15,819 nucleotides of DNA from Planctomycetota bacterium (lineage in GTDB: Bacteria; Planctomycetota; Phycisphaerae; Sedimentisphaerales; Anaerohalosphaeraceae), in contig QNBS01000010.1 of NCBI GenBank assembly GCA_003644175.1, positions 1-15,819 of the forward strand, read 5' to 3'. Position 1 is the stretch's first letter. Each line of letters opens with the position of its first letter. Position numbers and translations under genes: made by a program. Below, piece by piece: positions 1-7,800 of the stretch. The notes below the pieces were generated by a model that did not search any database, was not told where the DNA came from, and was given only the letters and a program-made list of their open reading frames with translations.

Positions 1-199
1 CGCCCTCGGCTGTCTGCTCCGATTTGACGTCGGGCCTGGTCTTTGCCTTGGCGCTCTCGGCAACCTCCGCCTCGGCAACTGCGACGTCTGAATCGTCCCG
101 GACATCCGCCGGATCCGCGACTTTGGCCACGGCAGCATTCTCGTCCGGCTTTTTTACGGAAATCTTCTTCGCTTGCTTCTTTTTCTTTGTTGTCGCCAT
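1..199 (-). CDS. N-terminus of a probable primary sigma factor (RpoD-like), cut by the window edge
   Basis: The frame opens with ATG at 199-197, has AGAAAGG a few bases upstream as a ribosome binding site, and stays open to the left edge (66 codons seen). The visible part is low-complexity: a very lysine-rich start (MATTKKKKQAKK) followed by an Ala/Val/Asp/Glu-rich stretch, with no membrane segment. No conserved sigma domain is reached. The assignment rests on position: it lies 42 nt downstream of dnaG on the same strand, and dnaG-rpoD is the conserved order of the bacterial macromolecular-synthesis operon. Primary sigma factors often carry a charged, poorly conserved N-terminal extension before region 1.2. 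Another charged protein is possible, since nothing in the seen part is diagnostic. It is probably co-transcribed with dnaG. Confidence 0.55.
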   Translation of the reverse strand, partial: MATTKKKKQAKKISVKKPDENAAVAKVADPADVRDDSDVAVAEAEVAESAKAKTRPDVKSEQTAEG

Positions 200-225
200 A
201 TGCCTTTCTCAAACAAATCCAGATC

Positions 226-241
226 AACCACGCATGTGGTT
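226..241 (-). other. Short hairpin between dnaG and the downstream gene
   Basis: Immediately after the dnaG stop codon the minus strand reads AACCAC-ATGC-GTGGTT, a perfect 6-bp stem with a 4-nt loop. No T-run follows, so it is not a normal rho-independent terminator. In E. coli the dnaG-rpoD junction is an RNA processing site that lets rpoD accumulate above dnaG. A hairpin here could play a similar protective or processing role, which is inference. Confidence 0.4.
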
Positions 242-1345
242 TTAACGCCTTATCATACCGGGAATTCGCTGACCCCCGGCGCTTTCTTGCAACAGTCGCA
301 GGCTCTCATCATCGCTTAAATTTTGTCTAAGCTTTTCCTTGACCACCTCGGCGCGACGGCTTTCAATCACTTCCAACGCATCCGCTAATCGCTCGGCAAA
401 ATTGCCTTTCAGTCTCCCGCTTGCCTCGAGTTCGACGACTATATTACCGCCTTCTTCAGATGCGATGCGCGCCAAGACCTCGGCAAGCGAGGCAGCCGGG
501 TTTTCTGCAAGGGCCGAAAAAATCCCTTCGGCAATCTCCCTGTAAACCGCAATGTCAAAATCCTCGGCCTTGATTCTTCCGGCGGCATCACCAAACAGTT
601 GCGGCTCATTAAGAAGCACCCTCAGTATCTCCCTTTGCGCCTCGGCTTCTTTGCCGTATCCGGCGCCCACACTTATCACCTTTTGATTCCTTACCGCAAG
701 CGTCCGGCCTCTGCTCGTCGACCTTGCATATCTTTCGAGTTGCCGGCGCGTCTCCTGTTCGCTGAGGCCTATGATTCCAGAGAGCTTTGTCCCGATCAAC
801 CCCTCTGCGACCGGATCGCGCCCGCCTGCGGCAACGGCCGTGGCGACCGTTCGCAGGTACTCTTCTGTAATTCGGCGTCTGTCGGCAAGCGTATCGCTCT
901 CCGAAAGACCCGCCTGGAGCCTCTGCCATTTATATTCCATAACGTCAATACTGTCGGCAACAAGCCGTTTGAAGGCTTCGGCGCCTTGGCTCAAAATAAA
1001 GTCGCACGGATCGTTGCCCTGACCGACAAAGGTCAGTTTAATATCGATTCGCTGCGCCAGGCACACTTCCAAAGCCCTGTTGGCCGCTTCCATGCCCGCG
1101 GCGTCGTTGTCGAACACAAGCACAATGCGTTTGGCGTAGCGCCTCAGCGTCTTTGCATGTCCCTGGGTAAAGCTCGTTCCCAGGGCCGCGACAACGCTGG
1201 TGCAGCCGGCCTGATGCGCGATAATCACATCGGTGTAACCTTCGACCACAACCGCCGTGCCGTCGGCGACGATACTGTGCCGCGCCTTGTCCAGCCCGTA
1301 CAACGAGTTACTCTTGTCAAAGAGAGCCGTTGCCGGCGAGTTCAT
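242..1345 (-). CDS. dnaG: DNA primase DnaG, C-terminal part (TOPRIM and helicase-binding regions), after an in-frame TAG
   Basis: This is the catalytic and C-terminal part of the replicative primase, which makes RNA primers at the fork. It begins at ATG 1345, directly after the TAG that ends the upstream frame and in the same frame, so the two frames are one gene broken by one codon. The opening MNSPATALFD matches the part of DnaG that normally follows a Lys-Tyr pair. TOPRIM acidic residues are visible: VEGY with E35, and FDND with D79 and D81. Counted through the TAG these become 266, 310 and 312, one off the E. coli catalytic E265, D309 and D311. The remaining residues form the C-terminal region that contacts DnaB helicase. 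The full length read through would be 598 residues, normal for DnaG. The stop is TAA. No strong Shine-Dalgarno precedes ATG 1345, so separate translation would need termination-reinitiation. Confidence 0.9.
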   Translation of the reverse strand: MNSPATALFDKSNSLYGLDKARHSIVADGTAVVVEGYTDVIIAHQAGCTSVVAALGTSFTQGHAKTLRRYAKRIVLVFDNDAAGMEAANRALEVCLAQRIDIKLTFVGQGNDPCDFILSQGAEAFKRLVADSIDVMEYKWQRLQAGLSESDTLADRRRITEEYLRTVATAVAAGGRDPVAEGLIGTKLSGIIGLSEQETRRQLERYARSTSRGRTLAVRNQKVISVGAGYGKEAEAQREILRVLLNEPQLFGDAAGRIKAEDFDIAVYREIAEGIFSALAENPAASLAEVLARIASEEGGNIVVELEASGRLKGNFAERLADALEVIESRRAEVVKEKLRQNLSDDESLRLLQESAGGQRIPGMIRR

Positions 1346-2038
1346 CTACTCTGCCGGATCGTCCGCCAGGGTCCGGCCCCCAAAGGCGATCACACGCCCG
1401 GTCACATCAAAAATCGGAAACATCAGCCGATTGCGAAACTTGTCGTACAAACCGCCCTGCTCACGCAAGACCGCTAATCCGGAATCGATAAGCAGCCTGT
1501 CGGCAATTCCCTTCGCCCGCGCCGCCTTCAGCAGGTTGTCCCAACTTTCAGCGGCAAAACCGATACCCCACTCGCCGGCGGTATCGGCGCTTATCTGACG
1601 CGACGCCACATACTTACGGGCATCGGCGCCTGTCTGTTCATCAAAAAGCTGCTTCTGCCAGAACTTCTGAGCCCAGGCATTGGCCCTTGCAATTTGTGCG
1701 GGGTCGCTCCCGCCGGCCTCTGCCTGCCTGGGTCGCGACCGTTGCGGCAGTTGGATTCCCGCCCGCTCGGCCAGCCGTTCAATCGCCTGGGGAAACGTCA
1801 GCCCCTCGCGCAATTGAATAAACTTGAACACATCGCCGCCTGCCCCGCAGGCAAAACATTTGAAGATCTGTTTGGCCGGGTTGACATACATACTCGGCTT
1901 GTGGTCGGCGTGAAACGGACACAACCCCACAAATTCCTTGCCTTTGCGGTCAAGGCTCAAGTGCTCCGATACTACTTCAACAATATCGGTTGCCTGCTGT
2001 ATTCGAACTACAATGTTATTATCGAACCTTACTGACAC
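1346..2038 (-). CDS. dnaG: DNA primase DnaG, N-terminal part (zinc-binding domain and first part of the RNA polymerase domain), ended by an in-frame TAG
   Basis: The start is GTG at 2038, with GGAG five bases upstream on the minus strand. The zinc motif is complete: C40-x2-H43 and C61-x2-C64, the same numbering as in E. coli DnaG. The zinc domain is followed by a linker (about residues 100-115) and the start of the catalytic domain, ending with GRVIAFGGRTLADDPAE. The next codon is TAG (1348-1346), where homologues have Tyr in the motif K-Y-(L/I/M)-N-S-P, and the frame continues as 1345-242. Alone, this 230-residue product would lack TOPRIM and could not synthesise primers. The DUF4276, ATPase, CusB and outer-membrane-factor genes in this window also end in TAG, so TAG is a normal stop here and not a reassigned codon. 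A TAC-to-TAG change or base error, suppression, or a two-piece primase are the options. Confidence 0.92.
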   Translation of the reverse strand: MSVRFDNNIVVRIQQATDIVEVVSEHLSLDRKGKEFVGLCPFHADHKPSMYVNPAKQIFKCFACGAGGDVFKFIQLREGLTFPQAIERLAERAGIQLPQRSRPRQAEAGGSDPAQIARANAWAQKFWQKQLFDEQTGADARKYVASRQISADTAGEWGIGFAAESWDNLLKAARAKGIADRLLIDSGLAVLREQGGLYDKFRNRLMFPIFDVTGRVIAFGGRTLADDPAE

Positions 2039-2193
2039 TCCCGCTCCGTCTTTTCTTTCTGTTCAACACGGCTCTAAATATCGCTCCCGTCGCCCTCCCT
2101 GGCTTGCGGCGTCAAAAATCTCGATACGCTCTCCCTTCAATACTGCTCAATGGACATCTTCATGCAAGAATAAGGAAAGCAGATGGATACTAA
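2039..2193 (-). other. Long 5' leader of the dnaG operon
   Basis: About 150 nt separate the expected transcription start (near 2187) from the dnaG GTG. The only ATG-started mini-frame is eight codons long, ends in TGA and has no convincing ribosome binding site. I see no rpsU-like gene, tRNA or recognisable riboswitch. The last bases before GTG contain the GGAG ribosome binding site. Confidence 0.45.
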
Positions 2194-2221
2194 AGTATAG
2201 GGTAAATCAGTGAAAAGTCAA
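2194..2221 (-). promoter_or_regulatory. Sigma-70-like promoter of dnaG
   Basis: On the minus strand, a -35 TTGACT (2221-2216) and a -10 TATACT (2199-2194) are separated by 16 bp. It lies between the hairpin that follows the HAD gene and the dnaG leader, so dnaG can be transcribed independently of the unit upstream. Confidence 0.7.
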
Positions 2222-2230
2222 GTCGCCCCT

Positions 2231-2266
2231 AAAAAACCGCCTGTTATCACTGAAAAAGGGGTTTTT
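2231..2266 (-). terminator. Terminator-like hairpin after the HAD gene
   Basis: On the minus strand, 37 nt after the HAD stop, AAAAACC pairs with GGTTTTT; after one mismatch the stem can continue for about three more pairs, with a 13-nt loop. The 3' arm ends in six T. Much of the T-run is itself paired with the A-run, so the element is A/T-rich and may work in both directions. It sits just ahead of the dnaG promoter. Confidence 0.5.
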
Positions 2267-2302
2267 CTGTAACATAGACACTTGGTGTAATAAGACACAT
2301 CC

Positions 2303-2986
2303 TCAGCCGCAGAGCCCCTGCAGGTCGCACATTTTGATCTCATCGAGCCTGTTGACGACCATTTCGGCATACGGCCCCAAATGCCCGGCATCGTATGTAT
2401 TCGTCACCGCAATCGTGTGCATGCCGGCTCTTGTTGCGGCTTGCAGCCCCCAGTGCGAGTCCTCAATCACCACACATTGGCCGGCCAAAATCCGCTCCTT
2501 GCCGCCGTCATTTAGCCGCCTCAGTGCAAGTTTGAACCCTTCAGGATGCGGTTTGCCTTTCTTGACATCGTCTGCCGTCACGACCGGATCAAAGCGGCTT
2601 TCCAGGGGTGTGCCCTCCAGAATGAGATCGATGTCGTTCCGTGTCGCCCCGGAACAGACGGCAATCGGAATGCCGTGCCGCCGCAACATGTCCACAAAGT
2701 TCAAAACGCCGTCAATGATGACCGCCTCGGCGACGGCGATGTCGTCAAATACCCTGGTCTTGCGCCGAACCAACTCCTGGACCGTCGCTTCATCCCAACC
2801 CATACGATAGTCCCGGTTCACCGCCCGAACATTCTCATAGTCCGTAAAGCCTAAGTATTTTTCCCAGTGCTCTTCCTTCGACACACACAACCCATACAGA
2901 CCAAATGCCTTGTTCATAGCCCGGTAATGCAAAAGCTCCGAATCGGCAAGCACCCCGTCAAAATCAAATATCACAGCGCCTAACAT
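2303..2986 (-). CDS. HAD-superfamily hydrolase (phosphoglycolate phosphatase / beta-phosphoglucomutase-like)
   Basis: This 227-residue protein carries the full HAD signature. Motif I is DFDGVLADSE, with nucleophile D8 and acid D10. Motif II is CSGAT with S112. Motif III is the lysine in KKGKPHPE (143-145). Motif IV is IEDSHWG with E175 and D176. The helical segment after motif I (about 15-80) is a C1-type cap, as in Gph, PgmB and GS1-like enzymes. The enzyme is cytosolic and Mg-dependent, acting on a small phosphorylated metabolite; the substrate cannot be read from the sequence. It starts 12 nt after the stop of the DUF4276 gene with only a weak ribosome binding site (TTGAGACC before ATG), which suggests transcriptional and perhaps translational coupling to the ATPase-DUF4276 pair. 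The hairpin at 2231-2266 probably ends the transcript. Whether it belongs functionally to that pair or only lies downstream is unknown. Confidence 0.85.
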   Translation of the reverse strand: MLGAVIFDFDGVLADSELLHYRAMNKAFGLYGLCVSKEEHWEKYLGFTDYENVRAVNRDYRMGWDEATVQELVRRKTRVFDDIAVAEAVIIDGVLNFVDMLRRHGIPIAVCSGATRNDIDLILEGTPLESRFDPVVTADDVKKGKPHPEGFKLALRRLNDGGKERILAGQCVVIEDSHWGLQAATRAGMHTIAVTNTYDAGHLGPYAEMVVNRLDEIKMCDLQGLCG

Positions 2987-2998
2987 GGTCTCAAATCT

Positions 2999-3667
2999 CT
3001 ATGAATCTTCTCCGAGTTTCTCCAATTTACAGACCCACTCATTGAAATGGGGACACTCATCCCGGATACTGCTCAAACCAATCTTTCCTGCCGCCACGGT
3101 TCCGTCGATAACCTTCTTGTAGTCCGGACAGATTGCCAGTATCCGCTTTGAAGGAGCGGTTTGCTCGTTATCGTTTATTTCCTCAGGGCACGAAAATGCT
3201 TCTCGTATGGCCACAAACCGGTCGGACAAATCCCTCCTTCCGAGAGATTCGGACAATCTATTCGGATCGGAAAACAGAATCGCCTCAAACTCATGCATCT
3301 GCACATAGGGAATAAACCGAACAGGATCGAACGAATCACCCATAAGCTGTTGAACATCGGCCAACAAGGCCTGCTCCACCACTCTTGCCTTTTCGCCTGT
3401 ATCACTATGGCTATTGGCTTGGCTTCTCCCGGGCCAATCCGTCGGCATACCATAGAAGTCAACCAGCGTAGTACAAAAAAGACCGCGATCTTCCTTCAGG
3501 GAATTACCAATTTCTTTACGTGCTCGCTGATAACGGAAACTGCCGCCCCTGCCACGTAATAATATTGGATATATATGCACGCCTCGATTAGTCAGATGCG
3601 GAGCAATTACCTTATTGACAAACGATTCCTCTGTCTGCCCTTCCACAAGAACGCGGACTCTATTCAT
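2999..3667 (-). CDS. DUF4276 family protein (TOPRIM-like partner of an OLD/AAA_21 ATPase), probable defence effector
   Basis: I place the start at ATG 3667 because GGGAGG lies seven bases upstream; a frame open to 3712 exists but adds 15 low-complexity residues. The 222-residue protein shows the DUF4276 hallmarks in order: VEGQTEE at 8-14, LVDFYGMPTDWPG at 68-80, YVQMHEFEAILFSD at 121-134, TAPSKRI at 170-176, and IGLSSIRDECPHFNEW at 196-211. The early Glu (E9) and Asp (D70) fit a TOPRIM-like metal site. Such proteins are typically encoded beside AAA_21/OLD ATPases, and the AbiL pair of lactococci is, as I recall, of this kind. Here the start overlaps the ATPase stop by 8 nt (ATGAATAG), indicating tight co-translation. 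The likely role is the nuclease or effector arm of an anti-phage ATPase-TOPRIM system, which is inference. The stop is TAG. Confidence 0.82.
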   Translation of the reverse strand: MNRVRVLVEGQTEESFVNKVIAPHLTNRGVHIYPILLRGRGGSFRYQRARKEIGNSLKEDRGLFCTTLVDFYGMPTDWPGRSQANSHSDTGEKARVVEQALLADVQQLMGDSFDPVRFIPYVQMHEFEAILFSDPNRLSESLGRRDLSDRFVAIREAFSCPEEINDNEQTAPSKRILAICPDYKKVIDGTVAAGKIGLSSIRDECPHFNEWVCKLEKLGEDS

Positions 3668-4721
3668 GCCCCGGCCTCCCGCCAAAGATGTTCTTCCGCC
3701 AGAGTTCGCCAAGGCTGTAGTCCTGGAGCCAATCCTTCAGTTTGTCCGCATTCAATCGCTTAAAAACGGATTCCCCTTTATCCCTCTCAACTACAATGAT
3801 GTCGTCCGGCTCAAAATGATCGATCAAGGTCGCCGACTGAGTGGAGACAATGACCTGCGTCTGATGAGACGCTTTCTTGAACATCTCCGCCAGTAAAGTC
3901 AAGGCATACGGATGAAGCCCCAACTCCGGCTCATCAAACAACATGATCTTCGGGGCATCCGGCTGAAGCAGGGCGGTTGCAAGACAAATGAACCTGAGAG
4001 TGCCGTCGGATAGTTGATTCGGGCCAAACGGGTAATCCGTGTGCTTCTGCCGCCATTCCAATAAGATATCGTCACTATCTTCCTCTTGGCGCAACAGGAA
4101 ATCATCGAAAAACGGCGCCGCCAACTGAACTACCTCACGAATCTTCCGGTAACTCTCCGGAGACTTCTTTCTGACTCGAAGCAAAAACGCAGCTAAATTA
4201 CCTGCATCAGCCCGCAAATACTCATTGTCCCTCTTGGAGCGTATTCGCCTGACCTCCGCCAGGGCCGTGGTGTCATGGAAATGATATACCACCCAATCCC
4301 TTATCACACCTCTCGATAGTCCGCTAAAATATTCAAGCCGCTCATCTCTATTGCGCCCGTACATGTTCCCTATCGTCTCGAAATTGTACTTCAATTCGCC
4401 TTCAGCAAGTGGCTTCAATGAAAAGGTGAATTTATGGGTCTCGCCGCAGCAAATCTGCGCATCAATAGACCGCGTAAACTTCGGTCCTAAGTAGAAATAC
4501 TGGTCGCTTCTCCCCTGCTCTTTCACATAGTTCTGAAAAACCTTTCTTTCGCAGAACTCTTCCTCAAAGGCCAGCCTGAACAGTTCAAAGAAGTTGACGA
4601 AATTGCTTTTCCCCGCGCCGTTGGCTCCGATCATGATATTGAGGTTTCCCAGTGGGAAATCCTCGATGCATCGAATGGATTTGAATCCTCTGATTGTCAG
4701 TTTGTCGATGGGTTTTCCCAT
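3660..4721 (-). CDS. OLD/AAA_21-type ABC-like ATPase, sensor/motor half of a probable two-gene defence system
   Basis: The ATPase has 353 residues. The Walker A motif GANGAGKS lies at 32-39, after the typical opening LTIRGFKSI. An ABC-like signature LSDGT lies at 237-241. Walker B IMLFDEPELGLHP is at 259-271, and the switch region VSTQSATLIDHF at 292-303. The layout, with helical and beta material inserted between Walker A and the signature, is that of RecF/SMC-like single-domain ATPases (AAA_21, AAA_15), including OLD, GajA, AriA and AbiLi. There is no C-terminal nuclease domain in the same chain; the TOPRIM-like function is in the overlapping downstream gene. AAGGA lies nine bases before ATG, and a strong promoter begins about 38 bp upstream of the start. 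The unit is thus self-contained, sitting between the efflux operon and dnaG. A housekeeping role is possible but less typical for this gene pair. Confidence 0.85.
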   Translation of the reverse strand: MGKPIDKLTIRGFKSIRCIEDFPLGNLNIMIGANGAGKSNFVNFFELFRLAFEEEFCERKVFQNYVKEQGRSDQYFYLGPKFTRSIDAQICCGETHKFTFSLKPLAEGELKYNFETIGNMYGRNRDERLEYFSGLSRGVIRDWVVYHFHDTTALAEVRRIRSKRDNEYLRADAGNLAAFLLRVRKKSPESYRKIREVVQLAAPFFDDFLLRQEEDSDDILLEWRQKHTDYPFGPNQLSDGTLRFICLATALLQPDAPKIMLFDEPELGLHPYALTLLAEMFKKASHQTQVIVSTQSATLIDHFEPDDIIVVERDKGESVFKRLNADKLKDWLQDYSLGELWRKNIFGGRPGHE

Positions 4722-4758
4722 GTCGCACCGTCCTTTTTATTTGAATAATCCTTCGCAA

Positions 4759-4787
4759 AGTATAGGAAGACCCTCCAATACCGTCAA
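4759..4787 (-). promoter_or_regulatory. Sigma-70-like promoter of the ATPase-DUF4276-HAD unit
   Basis: On the minus strand, a -35 TTGACG (4787-4782) and a -10 TATACT (4764-4759) have the ideal 17-bp spacing. The predicted start is about 30 nt before the ATPase ATG. It lies in the 114-bp gap after the CusA-like gene, so the unit need not depend on read-through from the efflux operon. I see no convincing terminator in that gap; AAAACC and GGTTTT could pair across an 18-nt loop, but weakly. Confidence 0.75.
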
Positions 4788-4835
4788 GGGCAATTCTCAA
4801 AACCATGTGTCTCGGGATCGCCGGTTTTATACGTG

Positions 4836-7800
4836 TCAGGGTGTGCGATGGAGTCTTAGGCGGGCCTTTAGGCGTATTTCCTGTATGCTGCAGTACAGGA
4901 CGGGTACTACTAACATGGTGAGCACTTCGATTGTCATTCCGCCGAAGGACGGTATCGCCATGGGGACCATTACGTCTGAGCCTCTTCCTGTTGACGTTAG
5001 AATTGGCAGCAGGGCTAATATCGTCGTTGCGGTAGTCATCAGGCATGCGCGTACGCGGCGCTTGCCGGCTAAGACCGTCGCCTGGCGAATCTGCTCGGGC
5101 GTAACGTGCTCATGCTCCCTGAAGGATTGCTCCAGATAAGTCGCCATAACAACACCGTCGTCGGAGGCTATTCCAAACAAGGCTAAGAAACCTACCCAGA
5201 CGGCTACACTTAAGTTTATCGGGTGTATCTGGAAGAGATTCTGCATGTTGACTCCGAACACGTCGAAGTCAAGAAACCACGGCTGGCTGTAAAACCATAT
5301 CATCAAAAAGCCGCCCGACCACGCCACAAGAATGCCGCTGAAGACCAACGATGTGGTGGCGACCGATTTGAACTGGAAATACAGAATCAGGAAAATGATG
5401 AACAAAGCCAGCGGCAACACGACCGCAAGGGTTTTTTGAGATCGTATCTGGTTTTCATAGTTGCCCGCAAAAGTATAGCTTACACCGGGCGGTAAAACAA
5501 ATTGGCCCGAGTCGATCTTTTCCTGCAGATACCGCTGACACTGTTCAACTACATCCACCTCCGCGTTGCCCGGCTTCATGTCAAAAAGAACATACCCCGT
5601 CAAAAACGTATCTTCGCTTTTGATGACCTGCGGCCCCCTGACATAAGAGAGTTCTGCTACCTCCGTAATCGGTATTTGTACGCCGTCGGACGCCGGGACA
5701 AGTATCCTCTCGATCATTTCGATCTGATCTCTCAATTCTCGCTGATAGCGTACACGGACAGGGAACCGATCACGTCCTTCAACCGTAGTGGTGACATTTC
5801 TGCCTCCAATGGCGATCTCGACAACATCCTGAAAGGCGCGCATCGGCACTCCGTAACGGGCAAGCGCCTTGCGGTCGGGGGTGATCTCCAGATAAGGCTT
5901 GCCTACGATGCGGTCGGCGAATACGGCGGCCGGCTCGACAGTGTCGACTTCCTTGAGAAGTCGTTCGACATCAATTCCGACTTTTTCGATAATTTCGAGG
6001 GTAGGCCCTTTGATTTTGACCCCCATCGGCGCCCGCATGCCGCTTTGAAGCATTACAATCCTTGCGGCAATGGGCTGTAGTTTCGGGGCTGATGTCGTCC
6101 CCTTGATCTCGGCGGCTTTTACAATCTCCCGCCAGATGTCATCTGGAGTTTTAATATGGTCTCTCCATTGCCTGAAAGGCCTTCCATGTGAATCGGGTAT
6201 AAGTTCACCGAATTCGTCACGGACAAAACTTTCTGTCTTCTTATTATACTTGAATTTCACCCGACGGCCGTCCTTGCCGGTTATGTATTCCGGTTTATAG
6301 TTGACCACCGTTTCGACCATCGATACCGGCGCCGGGTCCAGCGGAGTTTCTGCTCGGCCGATCTTGCCCACAACAGTGTCGACTTCGGGGATGCTGTGTA
6401 TCGCCATGTCCTGCTTGCTGAGCACATCCATCGCTTCACCGATTGAGGCGTGGACCATGGTCGTCGGCATAAAGAGAAAGGACCCCTCATCCAGGGGGGG
6501 CATGAATTCCTTGCCGAGTCCGGGAAACGCTTCCGTCGCCTTTACCCACAGCGTGGTGTTTTTGACCCTTTCAGCGCCAATACCGACCTTGTCGGCCGCT
6601 TTGGGAATGCCGCCAAACACAGTGCCGAAACCAAGCCAGACAGCCCCCCCAAGAACGAGCAGCAGGCAGGGTATTGACAAAAATGCGATCTTGTGGCGCA
6701 GGCACCAGCCAAGAATTTGGGGGTAGAAATGCTGGAACACCCTGAAAAATGTCAGCAGGGAACCGATCAATAATGCCACAAAAATGAAGTTCCGGAAAAA
6801 TCCAAGCTCAGGGCCTATCGGTTCCCAATGCTCTGTAATCAGCACGCCGACAAACAGTACGGCCAGCGCGCTTGCGACCCATGGTCCGAAACGTTTTATG
6901 TTCTCGGGAATATAGTCGGAAGCCAGATAATAACTGCCAAAAAGCAAAAGCGCAATACCCGCCCACCAACTCAAGAGGAGGCCTGCAATGACTCCGACGA
7001 GGACAACCGCGGCGTGCAGAATAATTTTAATCTTTCTGCCGGAGATAGAGACTTTGGTGCAGAACAGAATATGAGCAGCAGGGGGTATTATCGTCAACGC
7101 CACAATGACCGAGGAGATTAGTGCGAAGGTCTTAGTGAAGGCAAGAGGTTTAAAGAGCTTGCCTTCGGCGCCTATCATCCAAAAGACCGGCAGAAAACTG
7201 ACAACCGTTGTTAACACCGCGGTCAATATGGCGCTGCCAACTTCACTTGCGGCGCGGTGGATCACTTCCAGCCTGTTTTCGGCTGGATCCGCCTCGTCGA
7301 GATGGCGCAGAATGTTCTCGCAGATCACGATTCCCATGTCCACCATTGTGCCTATAGCGATTGCAATGCCGGAAAGTGCGACGATATTGGCGTCCACGCC
7401 GAAAAACTTCATCGCGATAAAGCACATCAGCACCGCCAACGGCAGCAGGCCGCTGATCAGGATTGAGCTTCTCAGGTGCATCACCATCAGGATGACGACG
7501 ATAATCGTAATGAGAATCTCTTCGGTAAGCGCCGTTAAAAGCGTGCCTAATGTTTCGTAGATCAGCCCTGTCCGATCGTAAAAAGGTATAATGTTGACCT
7601 GGCTTATTGTCGCCCACTGCGGCCAATCGTCGACAGGAGTCTGGCGAAGGTGATTCAGCCATGCATCCTGATTGATTTCGGAACTGTTGTATGCAACAAA
7701 GCCGTGTTCTTTGCCGAACTGTCTCAGTTGATCGGCGGTTACCTGAGAGAAATCGAAATGAACTTTAGACGGCAGGCCCGGGGCGATTTCAGTGATCTTC

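Noticed and set aside
1346-1348. TAG recoded genome-wide as a sense codon
   Set aside because: Four other genes in the window end in TAG at places consistent with their family ends (DUF4276, ATPase, CusB-like, outer-membrane factor), so TAG works as a stop here.
599-1477. A 292-codon plus-strand frame opposite dnaG
   Set aside because: It is entirely antisense to conserved DnaG sequence on both sides of the TAG, with no ribosome binding site or domain.
2125-2165. Short upstream reading frame of eight codons in the dnaG leader
   Set aside because: It has no ribosome binding site and no coding signal beyond an ATG and a stop.
3665-3712. Longer start of the DUF4276 protein at 3712
   Set aside because: It would overlap the ATPase by over 50 nt and add a low-complexity tail. 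ATG 3667 has GGGAGG at good spacing and starts at the conserved family N-terminus.
4790-4835. Terminator after the CusA-like gene
   Set aside because: AAAACC and GGTTTT can pair, but the stem is weak, the loop is 18 nt and no adequate T-run follows.
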